Positions 1 to 6,217 of a stretch of DNA of 6,807 bases are shown here, piece by piece. The DNA is taken from positions 1-6,807 of the forward strand of contig WFPR01000231.1 in assembly GCA_015487455.1 (NCBI GenBank). The letters are read 5' to 3'. Numbering within the stretch: the stretch's first letter is position 1; every line of letters starts with the position of its first letter. The position numbers and the translations under genes are program-made. This DNA comes from Candidatus Bipolaricaulota bacterium. Lineage in GTDB: Bacteria; Bipolaricaulota; Bipolaricaulia; RBG-16-55-9. A model generated the notes under the pieces. That model did no database searches. It saw only the letters and a program-made list of their open reading frames with translations, and was not told where the DNA came from.

Positions 1-1
1 C

Positions 2-1927
2 CGCGACCCCGACCCCCTCGAGCGGTGCGTCTGGCGGGAGCCCGACTGGGCGCGCGTCCGCGAGCTGTTCGAGGAGCTCGAGTTCCGCAGCCTGCTCAAG
101 GAGCTGGGACTGGATCGGGAGCCCAAGGGGAAGCCCGCCGAGGGGCCGGAGATCGCCGTCGAGATCGTCCGGACGCGCGAGCAGCTTGAACGGCTTGTAG
201 AGCGCCTCGATCACGCCCAAGAGGTGTCGCTCGATCTGGAGGCGACGAGCGAGGACGAGCTCACGGCCCGGATCGTCGGGATCGCGCTGGCCTTCGAGCC
301 CGGCCGCGGCGTCTACGTCCCCCTGAGTCCCGCCGAGGGCTCGAGCGGGGGCCCGAGCGGGGACGGGCTGCCCCCCGAACTCGTGCTGGAGGCGCTCAAG
401 CCCCGCCTCGAGGGCGGGCGGCTGGGCGTGGTCGGGCAGAATCTCAAATACGACTACAAGCTGCTCAAGCGCGCCGGGATCGAGCTTGCGCGCATCGCGT
501 TCGACTCGATGCTGGCCGGATATCTCTTGGATCCCGAGGGCCGCAAGGACCTCAACGAGCTGGCGTTGCGCTATCTGGGCCACGGGGTGCGCAAGTTCAA
601 GGAGCTGGGGGTGGCGAGCGTCGGGGAGCTGCCGCTCGACCGCGCGGCGGCGTACGCCGTCGCCGACGCCGAGGTCGTCCTGCGGCTTAAGGCGGCGATG
701 CTCCCCAAGCTGAGGGACGAGGGCCTGGAGCGGCTGCTCCATGAAGTCGAATTGCCGCTCATCCCCGTGCTCGCCCACATGGAGCTGAACGGCATCCTCC
801 TCGACCCCCAGGTGCTCGAAGAACAAGCCAAGGAGCTCGAAGTCTATCTGGAGCAGCTCAAGCAAGAGCTGGTCCAGCTCGCCGGGCGGGAGTTCAACCC
901 GAACTCGCCCAAGCAGGTCGCGCACATTCTATTTGACGTGCTGAAGCTCCCCGTGCTCAAGCGGACCAAGACGGGGCCGTCCACAGACGCCACGGTCTTG
1001 GAGCAGCTGGCCGCCCAGACCCAGCACCCCTTCCCCGAGAAGCTCTTGGCTTACCGGGAGCTGGAGAAGCTGCTCAGCACGTACGTTCGAAAGCTCCCCG
1101 AGCACATCCACCCCGTCACGGGCCGGGTGCACACGTCGTTCAACCAGAGCGTCACGGCCACTGGACGCTTGAGCTCCTCAAACCCCAACTTGCAGAACAT
1201 CCCCGTGCGGGGGATCGGGGCGCGGATTCGCCGGGCGTTCGTGGCCCCGCCCGGCCGGGTGCTGATCGGGGCCGACTACTCGCAGATCGAGCTGCGCGTG
1301 TTGGCCCACGTCACGGGCGATCGGGGGCTCATCGAGGCGTTCCAGCGCGACGAGGACATCCACGCCCGCACCGCGGCCACGATCTTCAAGGTCCCGTTGG
1401 AGCGGGTCACGCCCGAGCAGCGAGACATCGCCAAGCGCATCAACTTCGGGATCGCCTACGGGATGAGCGCCTACGGGCTGGCCCAGTGGGCCAAGATCTC
1501 CCGCCACGAGGCGAACGAGTTCATCAAGAGCTACTTTCAGAGCTTCCCCGGCGTCAAGGCCTACATGGAGCGGATCGTCCGCCAGGCGGAGGAGCAGGGC
1601 TACGTGACCTCGCTCCTGGGGCGGAAGCGCTACTTCCGCCCGCCGCTGGACGCGCGGGCCAAGCGCGAGGCGATCAACATGCCCATCCAGGCCAGCGCCG
1701 CGGACCTCATGAAGCTCGCGATGATCCGCCTGTACGAGCGCATTGAGCGGGGCGAGCTGCCCGCCCAGATGCTCCTGCAGATCCACGACGAGCTGATCTT
1801 CGAGGCCGACGAGCGGGACGCCGAGCGCTGCGCCCCGCTCATCCGGCGCGTCATGGAGGGCGTGCTCGAGCTGAAGGTCCCGCTCAAGGTCGAGGTCAAG
1901 GTCGGGCGGCACTGGGGGGAGATCTAG
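2..1927 (+). CDS. polA: DNA polymerase I, 5'-truncated by the window edge
   Basis: Family A DNA polymerase, which fills gaps in repair and replaces RNA primers. The frame is open from base 2, so the true start lies upstream. 641 residues are present. Complete enzymes have about 850-900, so most of the N-terminal 5'-3' exonuclease is missing. Its tail (EFRSLLKELG, about residues 27-36) is visible. The 3'-5' exonuclease follows (about 50-235) with all three motifs: DLE (D78, E80), NLKYD (N147, D151) and YAVAD (Y218, D222). Proofreading is therefore probably intact, unlike in Taq. The polymerase domain has TGRLSSSNPNLQNIP near 387, motif A DYSQIELR (D425), motif B with R474, K478, F482 and Y486, and motif C QIHDE (D596, E597). 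F482 matches the E. coli Phe762 position, which disfavours dideoxynucleotides. The GTG at 224 lies inside the exonuclease fold and is not the start. The stop overlaps that of the convergent hydrolase gene. The identification is certain. Confidence 0.97.
   Translation, partial: RDPDPLERCVWREPDWARVRELFEELEFRSLLKELGLDREPKGKPAEGPEIAVEIVRTREQLERLVERLDHAQEVSLDLEATSEDELTARIVGIALAFEPGRGVYVPLSPAEGSSGGPSGDGLPPELVLEALKPRLEGGRLGVVGQNLKYDYKLLKRAGIELARIAFDSMLAGYLLDPEGRKDLNELALRYLGHGVRKFKELGVASVGELPLDRAAAYAVADAEVVLRLKAAMLPKLRDEGLERLLHEVELPLIPVLAHMELNGILLDPQVLEEQAKELEVYLEQLKQELVQLAGREFNPNSPKQVAHILFDVLKLPVLKRTKTGPSTDATVLEQLAAQTQHPFPEKLLAYRELEKLLSTYVRKLPEHIHPVTGRVHTSFNQSVTATGRLSSSNPNLQNIPVRGIGARIRRAFVAPPGRVLIGADYSQIELRVLAHVTGDRGLIEAFQRDEDIHARTAATIFKVPLERVTPEQRDIAKRINFGIAYGMSAYGLAQWAKISRHEANEFIKSYFQSFPGVKAYMERIVRQAEEQGYVTSLLGRKRYFRPPLDARAKREAINMPIQASAADLMKLAMIRLYERIERGELPAQMLLQIHDELIFEADERDAERCAPLIRRVMEGVLELKVPLKVEVKVGRHWGEI
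1924..1927. other. Overlapping convergent stop codons (CTAG)
   Basis: The TAG stop of polA (1925-1927, plus) and the TAG stop of the nucleoside hydrolase (1924-1926, minus) share the self-complementary tetramer CTAG. There is no intergenic space for a dedicated bidirectional terminator. Transcription of each gene must end inside the other gene or depend on Rho or on polymerase collision. A 10-bp perfect palindrome, CGTTTAAACG, lies at 1931-1940 inside the hydrolase 3' end. It is the only AT-rich palindrome near the junction and has no U-tract of terminator type. Confidence 0.95.
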
Positions 1928-2808
1928 TCGCGTTTAAACGAGCCGAAGAAGTGCTCGAAGAAGCGCTCGGGGTCGACGCCCAAGGCGACCTCGTGCGGCC
2001 CCTCGGGGTCGCGCGCCCAGTGCGTGAAGCCCCGGAGCCGCTCGCTCCCCAGCTCGACCTCCACCCGCCCGCGCTCGAACGCGCACAGCTCGGGCGCGAA
2101 GACCGTGGCCGCCGCCAGCGGGTCGTGGAAGACGATCTCGTCCCGCTCCCGGAACCAGATCTCGGCGAAGTCGAGCACGCAGCGCAGCAGTCCGTGCCCG
2201 GAGAAGCGCTCCCGCACCTCCTGGGCGCTCAAGCGCACCCGGGTGGTGACGTCGAGCCCGATCAGGCGGTGCACCCGCACCCCGGCGCGGAGGACGACGG
2301 CCGTGGCGTGCGGGTCGCCCTTGGCGTTCCACTCCGTGAGCCGCCCCGGGGGGAAGCGCTCGTAGACGCCGCACATCTGCACCAGCGCCCGCAGCAGCCG
2401 GGGGATCTCGGGGTCCGTCTTGAACAGCAGCGCGACGTTCGTCAAGGGGCCGATCGTGAGCAGCACAACCTCATGGGGATGCGCCCGAATCGTGCGCCGC
2501 AGGAACGCGACGGCCTCGCCCTTGGGGAACGCCTCCCGATGGGGCCACTTCGCCAGGGCCTCGGCCTGCTCGGCGCGCGTCTGCTTTTGGGCGACGAGCA
2601 GGGGCTCCTCCGCGCCCGGGTAGATGGGGACCTCCCTGCCCGCGGCGCGGCAGAGGGCGCTCGCGATCCGCGCCCGCTTCTCGGCCTCGCCCGTCACGGT
2701 CGTGATCCCCAGGAGCTCGCACTCGGGCTGGACGAGCAGATAAGCCAAGCAGACCGCGTCGTCGATGTCCGTCCCGATGTCCGTGTCCAGCAGCACCTTG
2801 ATGGCCAT
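1924..2808 (-). CDS. Inosine-uridine-preferring-type nucleoside hydrolase
   Basis: A 294-residue protein of the IUNH family, of usual length. Members hydrolyse the N-glycosidic bond of ribonucleosides to give base plus ribose, in nucleoside salvage. The N-terminus carries the calcium-binding Asp cluster as DTDIGTDIDDA (residues 8-18), a longer variant of the usual DxDxGxDDA. Other family hallmarks are YPGAEEPL (63-70), GPLTN (120-124), EWN (159-161, ribose contact in the family) and FHDPLA (227-232), whose His-Asp pair is the conserved active-site His and a calcium ligand. There is no signal peptide or membrane segment, so it should be cytosolic. ATG at 2808 is chosen because MAIKVLLDTD is the standard family beginning. 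The gene lies 85 bp after ftsZ on the same strand and may be read from the same transcript. A 12-nt near-tandem repeat near the 3' end encodes ERFF-EHFF. Base specificity (purine, pyrimidine or mixed) cannot be read from the sequence, so no gene symbol is given. Confidence 0.92.
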   Translation of the reverse strand: MAIKVLLDTDIGTDIDDAVCLAYLLVQPECELLGITTVTGEAEKRARIASALCRAAGREVPIYPGAEEPLLVAQKQTRAEQAEALAKWPHREAFPKGEAVAFLRRTIRAHPHEVVLLTIGPLTNVALLFKTDPEIPRLLRALVQMCGVYERFPPGRLTEWNAKGDPHATAVVLRAGVRVHRLIGLDVTTRVRLSAQEVRERFSGHGLLRCVLDFAEIWFRERDEIVFHDPLAAATVFAPELCAFERGRVEVELGSERLRGFTHWARDPEGPHEVALGVDPERFFEHFFGSFKRD

Positions 2809-2809
2809 C

Positions 2810-2831
2810 GGCGTGACGCCCCCTTAGGGGG
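2810..2831 (-). promoter_or_regulatory. Two overlapping hairpins covering the hydrolase RBS
   Basis: Just upstream of the hydrolase ATG lie two inverted repeats that share bases. CCCCCTTAGGGGG (2819-2831) has 6-1-6 symmetry. GGCGTGACGCC (2810-2820) has 5-1-5 symmetry. In the minus-strand RNA these give CCCCC-UAA-GGGGG and GGCG-UCA-CGCC, which compete for the GG at 2819-2820. The only Shine-Dalgarno-like stretch, AAGGGGG, sits in the first hairpin about 10 nt before the ATG. Either fold would cover the ribosome-binding region. No U-tract follows, so neither looks like a standard intrinsic terminator. A regulatory role is inferred. Confidence 0.4.
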
Positions 2832-2893
2832 TGAGGGTGAACGGGCGGGAAGGGTGGGATGGAAACGCGTGGCGCGGGAGCAGCGGGGTGGGC
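2832..2893 (-). other. C-rich ftsZ-hydrolase spacer with opposite-strand G-quadruplex motif
   Basis: This is most of the gap between ftsZ and the hydrolase. On the minus-strand transcript it is rich in C and poor in G, the composition typical of Rho-loading (rut) sites. On the plus strand it has G-tracts at 2835-2837, 2843-2845, 2847-2849, 2852-2854 and 2856-2858, with a further run at 2827-2831. The block 2843-2858 (loops of 1, 2 and 1 nt) fits the canonical four-tract G-quadruplex pattern. That strand is the template for the fts transcript. I see no promoter for the hydrolase here. Confidence 0.45.
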
Positions 2894-4027
2894 TCAGTCC
2901 TCGTCCTCGCGGTCGCGACCCCGGCGGCGGATGAACGTGGGGATGTCCCAGTCGCCCGCCCCCAGGCCGCGCTCCCGGGCGCGGGCGCCGACCCGATCGT
3001 GGTTGAGCGGGTAGGCGTACGGCTTCAAGTCCTCCTCGGCCTCGAGGTCGAACTCCTCCAGCTCGTGCTCCTCGACCGGCTTGAAGCCCGTGGCGATCAG
3101 CGTGATCTTGACCTTCTCGTAGCCCTCCCTGACCGTCGCGCCGAAGAAGATGTCGGCCGACTCCGAGACGGCCTCGCGGATGAGCTGGGCCGCTTCCGTC
3201 ACCTCCTCGAGGGTGAGGTCGAGCCCGCCGGTGATGTTGAAGATCACTTTCTGGGCGCCCTCGATCGAGCCCTCGAGCAGCGGGCTGGTGACCGCGTTGC
3301 GGGCCGCCTCGCGGGTGCGGCCCTCGCCCTCCCCCTCGCCGATGCCCATCATCGCCGTGCCCGCGCCGCGCATGCAGGCCTCCACGTCGGCGAAGTCGAG
3401 GTTGATCATCCCCGGCGTGGTGATGAGGTCCGTCAGCCCTTGGACGCCCTGCCTCAAGATATCGTCGGCCAGCTCGAACGCCTGCATCAGGGGCATGTTC
3501 GGGGGCGCGACCTTGAGCAGGCGGTCGTTCGGGATGATGATGAGGGTGTCGACGTACTGGCGCAGCTCCTCGATGCCCTTCTTGGCCCGCTCGGCCCGCG
3601 CTCGGCCCTCGAACGAGAAGGGCTTCGTCACGATGGCCACGGTGAGCACCCCGGCCTCGCGGGCGAGGCGGGCGATCACGGGCGAGGCGCCCGTCCCCGT
3701 CCCGCCGCCCATCCCGGCCGTGAGGAAGACCATGTCGACGTCCTCCAGCAGATCGCGCAGCTCGGCCTCGGACTCCTCGGCGGCCTTGCGCCCGACCTCG
3801 GGGTTGCCCCCGGCGCCGAGCCCGCCCGTGACCTTCGGCCCGATTTGGACCTTCTGGTGCGCCTCGTTCACCTCGAGCACCTGGGCGTCGGTGTTGACGG
3901 CGACGAACTCCACGTCCTTGATCTTGGCCTTCATCATGCGGTTGACGGCGTTGCAGCCCCCGCCGCCGACCCCGATCACCCGGATGCGCGCCAGGCCGTT
4001 GCGCCGCATCGCCCTCTCGATCACCAC
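2894..4027 (-). CDS. ftsZ: Cell division GTPase FtsZ
   Basis: Tubulin-like GTPase that polymerises into the mid-cell ring. The protein has 377 residues, close to the usual length. The GTP-binding domain has VIGVGGGGCNAVNRM (17-31) and the tubulin signature GGGTGTG (107-113). The T7 synergy loop is NLDFAD (209-214), with the catalytic Asp residues D211 and D214. The core ends near 317. A short acidic linker (about 318-358) leads to the conserved C-terminal peptide WDIPTFIRRR (360-369), which binds FtsA and other partners. It is followed by a charged tail, GRDREDED. The start is a tandem GTG at 4027 and 4024. The Shine-Dalgarno GGGAGG at 4033-4038 lies 5 nt from the first and 8 nt from the second, so either may be used. 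The ATG at 4009 is a third possibility, but its GAGAGG is only 3 nt away. The gene is 30 bp downstream of ftsA, as in most dcw clusters, and is probably cotranscribed with it. Confidence 0.98.
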   Translation of the reverse strand: MVIERAMRRNGLARIRVIGVGGGGCNAVNRMMKAKIKDVEFVAVNTDAQVLEVNEAHQKVQIGPKVTGGLGAGGNPEVGRKAAEESEAELRDLLEDVDMVFLTAGMGGGTGTGASPVIARLAREAGVLTVAIVTKPFSFEGRARAERAKKGIEELRQYVDTLIIIPNDRLLKVAPPNMPLMQAFELADDILRQGVQGLTDLITTPGMINLDFADVEACMRGAGTAMMGIGEGEGEGRTREAARNAVTSPLLEGSIEGAQKVIFNITGGLDLTLEEVTEAAQLIREAVSESADIFFGATVREGYEKVKITLIATGFKPVEEHELEEFDLEAEEDLKPYAYPLNHDRVGARARERGLGAGDWDIPTFIRRRGRDREDED

Positions 4028-4032
4028 CGCAG

Positions 4033-4041
4033 CCTCCCCCC
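4033..4041 (-). promoter_or_regulatory. Ribosome binding site of ftsZ
   Basis: Reads GGGGGGAGG on the minus strand, the strongest Shine-Dalgarno-like sequence in the window. It sits in the 30-bp ftsA-ftsZ gap. Its position supports a GTG start at 4027 or 4024 rather than the internal ATG at 4009. A high initiation rate for ftsZ compared with ftsA would fit the large FtsZ:FtsA ratio known in bacteria, but that link is inferred. Confidence 0.7.
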
Positions 4042-4057
4042 TTCCCCGTCCCTCTCC

Positions 4058-5389
4058 TTAATGCGCCGCCCCTCGGAAGACGCGGTTCAGCCAGCGGAGG
4101 ACCTTGGCGAGGATGGACTCCTCCTGGCGGCCGTTGGCCACCCACCAGCGCTTGGGGCGGCCGCGCTCGCGGTCGCGGTCGCGCTCGGCCCGCGGGCGCC
4201 CCCAGCCCAGCCCGTAGTCCTCGTAGCGGTAGGGGAACTCCTTCGACTCCAGGGCGTACTTGAGCAGCCCGATGGCGGTGGCGTAGATGGGGCTCTCGAC
4301 GATGTCGCGCAGGCCGTGGATGCCCTGGGGGGTGCGCCCGCGCCGCACGGCGACGTTGTAGCGCTCCTGCACGAACTCGGGGAGGCCCTTGAGCAGGGCC
4401 GTCCCGCCCGTGAGCACGATCCCCGCCGGGATGAGATCGCGGTAGCCCGCGTCCTCAATTTCGCCCATGGCCAGATCAAACAGCTCCTCCAAGCGGGGCT
4501 CGATGATCTTGGCCAGCTTCCGCTTGCTGACGCTCTTCTTCTCGCCGCCGATGGTGGTGATCTCGAAGCGCTCCTCGCCGCTGACCTCGTCCACGCGGGG
4601 CAGCCCGATCTCCCGCTTGATCCGCTCGGCCTCTTGGTACTCGACCTTGAGCCCCACGGTGATGTCGTTGGTGATCTGCTCCCCCGCGATGGGCAGGCTC
4701 TTGGAGAACCAGATGTCGCCGCGGCGGAAGATGGCGATATCCGTGGTGCCGCCGCCGATGTCCATGAGCACCACGCCCAGCTCCTTCTCGGCCTCCGTCA
4801 GCACGGCGTAGCTGGAGGCCAACGGCTGCAGCACGATCCGCTCGATCTCGAGGCCCAAGTTCTCCACGCAGCGGTAGATGTTGTGGACGGCGGTCATCGA
4901 GCCGGTGACGATGTGGACGTCGACCTCCAGGCGCGTCCCCGTCATGCCGACGGGGTCGGTGATGCCCTCCTGCCCGTCGACGATGTACTGTCGCGGGATG
5001 ACGTGGATGATCTCCTGGTCGGGGCTGAGCTGGATGGCCTGGGCCGTCTCGATGACCCGCCTCACGTCGTCGACGGTGATCACCCGATTGTCGCGGCTGA
5101 TCGAGACCGTCCCCGAGTTGTTGATGGACTGGATGTGCTTCCCGGCGATGCCCGCGTAGACGCGCTCGATGCGGACGTCGGCCATGTTCTCGGCCTCTTC
5201 GATGGCCCGCTTGATCGACGCGGTCGTCTCCCCGATGTCGACCACGACGCCCTTCTCGAGCCCGTGCGACGGGGCCTTGCCCATGCCGATGATCTCGATC
5301 ACGCCGTTCTCCACGGACCCGACCAGGGCCACGACCTTGGTGGTCCCGATGTCCAGCCCGACGATGAGCCCCCCTGTCCCTCTCACCAT
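4058..5389 (-). CDS. ftsA: Cell division protein FtsA (actin-like FtsZ membrane anchor)
   Basis: Actin/Hsp70-fold ATPase that anchors FtsZ filaments to the membrane and recruits later divisome proteins. The 443 residues make it slightly longer than E. coli FtsA (420). Phosphate-1 is VGLDIGTTKV (10-19). The FtsA-specific 1C domain follows (about 80-165). Phosphate-2 is LMDIGGGTTDIAIF (208-221), and the adenosine motif is GIVLTGGTALLKGL (323-336). After a strongly Arg-rich linker (about 398-416), the protein ends in an amphipathic helix, ESILAKVLRWLNRVFRG (424-440). This is the expected membrane-targeting sequence. ATG at 5389 places the first nucleotide motif at the normal distance. A modest Shine-Dalgarno (GAGG within GAGAGGG) precedes it by 9 nt. 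A GTG directly follows as the second codon and could also start translation. The gene lies 81 bp after ftsQ and 30 bp before ftsZ. A possible own promoter lies in the upstream gap. Confidence 0.98.
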   Translation of the reverse strand: MVRGTGGLIVGLDIGTTKVVALVGSVENGVIEIIGMGKAPSHGLEKGVVVDIGETTASIKRAIEEAENMADVRIERVYAGIAGKHIQSINNSGTVSISRDNRVITVDDVRRVIETAQAIQLSPDQEIIHVIPRQYIVDGQEGITDPVGMTGTRLEVDVHIVTGSMTAVHNIYRCVENLGLEIERIVLQPLASSYAVLTEAEKELGVVLMDIGGGTTDIAIFRRGDIWFSKSLPIAGEQITNDITVGLKVEYQEAERIKREIGLPRVDEVSGEERFEITTIGGEKKSVSKRKLAKIIEPRLEELFDLAMGEIEDAGYRDLIPAGIVLTGGTALLKGLPEFVQERYNVAVRRGRTPQGIHGLRDIVESPIYATAIGLLKYALESKEFPYRYEDYGLGWGRPRAERDRDRERGRPKRWWVANGRQEESILAKVLRWLNRVFRGAAH

Positions 5390-5405
5390 CGTCTCATCCC
5401 TCTCA

Positions 5406-5418
5406 CCGCCTCAGGCGG
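5406..5418 (-). promoter_or_regulatory. GC-rich hairpin in the ftsA leader
   Basis: CCGCCTCAGGCGG is a perfect 6-1-6 inverted repeat ending 16 nt before the ftsA ATG. In RNA it gives a five-pair all-GC stem with a UGA loop. Flanking CAC/GUG bases can extend it past a two-base bulge. No U-tract follows, so it is unlikely to be a classical terminator of ftsQ. The ftsA Shine-Dalgarno lies immediately 3' of the stem and stays unpaired. Possible roles are transcript stabilisation or control of ftsA translation. This is inferred. Confidence 0.4.
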
Positions 5419-5431
5419 GGTGATCGCGTCC

Positions 5432-5461
5432 ATATTGGCTCAGGGCCTCCCCTCTTGTCAA
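5432..5461 (-). promoter_or_regulatory. Candidate sigma70-type promoter for ftsA-ftsZ
   Basis: The minus strand has a perfect -35 box TTGACA (5456-5461), an 18-bp spacer and a weak -10 candidate CAATAT (5432-5437, three of six consensus bases). It begins 9 nt after the ftsQ stop, inside the 81-bp ftsQ-ftsA gap, at the most AT-rich point of that gap. Initiation would fall near 5425, leaving a leader of about 36 nt that contains the 5406-5418 hairpin. The -35 match is good and the -10 is poor, so confidence is limited. Confidence 0.42.
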
Positions 5462-5470
5462 GTGGGCCGC

Positions 5471-6217
5471 TCATGGCCTCAGGACGAGCTCCCCCTCCAC
5501 GCGCAGGTCGAGCGCCCTCCAGCGGATTTGCGCGCGCTCCAGGGCCGCGATCGCCCGCCGGGCGCGGGCGAGCCCCTCGCGCAGACCGCCCAAAGACAAA
5601 TAAATTTGCCGCCCGTCGCGCGTCTCCAGGACGAGGTCGAAGGGGCGGACCTCCAAGCGCGCCAGCTGGGCGAGCCAGCGCCCGGGGAGGGCGTAGAACT
5701 CCGCGACGAGTTGGCGGGCCCGCGCCGGGCCGATCCGCCGCCCTTGGGGCGTCTCCTCCAAACTCAAGCCGGGGCCCGTTACGACGGGCAGCCCGGCCCC
5801 CCCCAACAGGGCGCGCTCGTCCTCGGCGGCGACGGGCTGGACGAGGACCCCCTCGGGGTCGACCCACCAGAGGGGGGGACGGAGGGCGCTCAGCCGGACG
5901 AGGCCGTAGGGCTCGCGCTCCTCAACCCGAACGCGCACCCGCAGGCCCCTCGCCCCCTTTTCCGTCTGGACAGAAGCGCGCTTGACCCCGGGAAGGCGCT
6001 GAAGCTCTTGAAGAAGCGCCTCCCGGACCTGGGCGGTCCAGGGGGTGCCCGGCTGAAGGACGCTGCCCACGCGGCCCTGCGCGGCTACGATCCTCTCACC
6101 ACCCTCGACGGCGACCTCCTCGACGACGGGCGGCCCCCGCTCCAGCAGCCCCCAAATCCCGATCAGGAAGAGCATCCCCCCGCCGAGGCCGATCGCCCGC
6201 AGCCTTCTCCCTCTCAC
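5471..6217 (-). CDS. ftsQ: Cell division protein FtsQ/DivIB
   Basis: Bitopic divisome protein that links early and late division proteins (FtsB/FtsL partners in the family). The 248 residues fit the family. A short basic cytoplasmic end (MRGRRLR) precedes one transmembrane helix (about 8-25, with LGGGMLFLIGIWGLL at its core). An extracytoplasmic POTRA domain (about 31-107) contains VVEEVAVEGGERI and LQRLPGVKRASVQ. The beta domain (about 108-245) carries WWVDPEGVLV (117-126) and ends in DLRVEGELVLRP, like other FtsQ proteins. The start is GTG at 6217, overlapping the murB stop as GTGA. The next Met (residue 15) is inside the membrane helix and too late. No clear Shine-Dalgarno precedes the GTG, so coupling to murB translation is likely. 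FtsQ diverges strongly in sequence, so topology and position between murB and ftsA carry much of the weight in this call. Confidence 0.93.
   Translation of the reverse strand: MRGRRLRAIGLGGGMLFLIGIWGLLERGPPVVEEVAVEGGERIVAAQGRVGSVLQPGTPWTAQVREALLQELQRLPGVKRASVQTEKGARGLRVRVRVEEREPYGLVRLSALRPPLWWVDPEGVLVQPVAAEDERALLGGAGLPVVTGPGLSLEETPQGRRIGPARARQLVAEFYALPGRWLAQLARLEVRPFDLVLETRDGRQIYLSLGGLREGLARARRAIAALERAQIRWRALDLRVEGELVLRP

Noticed and set aside
224..226. GTG as the start of a short polymerase
   Set aside because: The frame is open to the window edge, and upstream residues match the end of the Pol I 5'-nuclease domain. The GTG codes for Val just before the DxE exonuclease motif.
1178..1912. 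A 244-codon minus-strand frame opposite the polA polymerase domain
   Set aside because: It is an antisense shadow of polA motifs A-C with no domain of its own. The sense frame is conserved throughout.
1944..1968. A 12-nt near-tandem repeat at the hydrolase 3' end
   Set aside because: Only two imperfect copies, encoding ERFF and EHFF in frame. Likely a minor slippage event without functional meaning.
1951..2934. A 327-codon plus-strand frame opposite the nucleoside hydrolase
   Set aside because: It is codon-aligned antisense of the hydrolase, stop-free for the same codon-bias reason, with no recognisable protein features.
2694..4145. A 483-codon minus-strand frame overlapping ftsZ in another phase
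   Set aside because: Its Gly/Arg/Pro-rich translation is a typical out-of-frame product of GC-rich DNA, while ftsZ in the same region has every family motif.
4150..4200. Short tandem GCGGTC/GCGCTC-type repeats
   Set aside because: They encode the Arg/Asp/Glu alternation of the FtsA linker (RDRDRERGR). They are coding low complexity rather than a separate repeat element.
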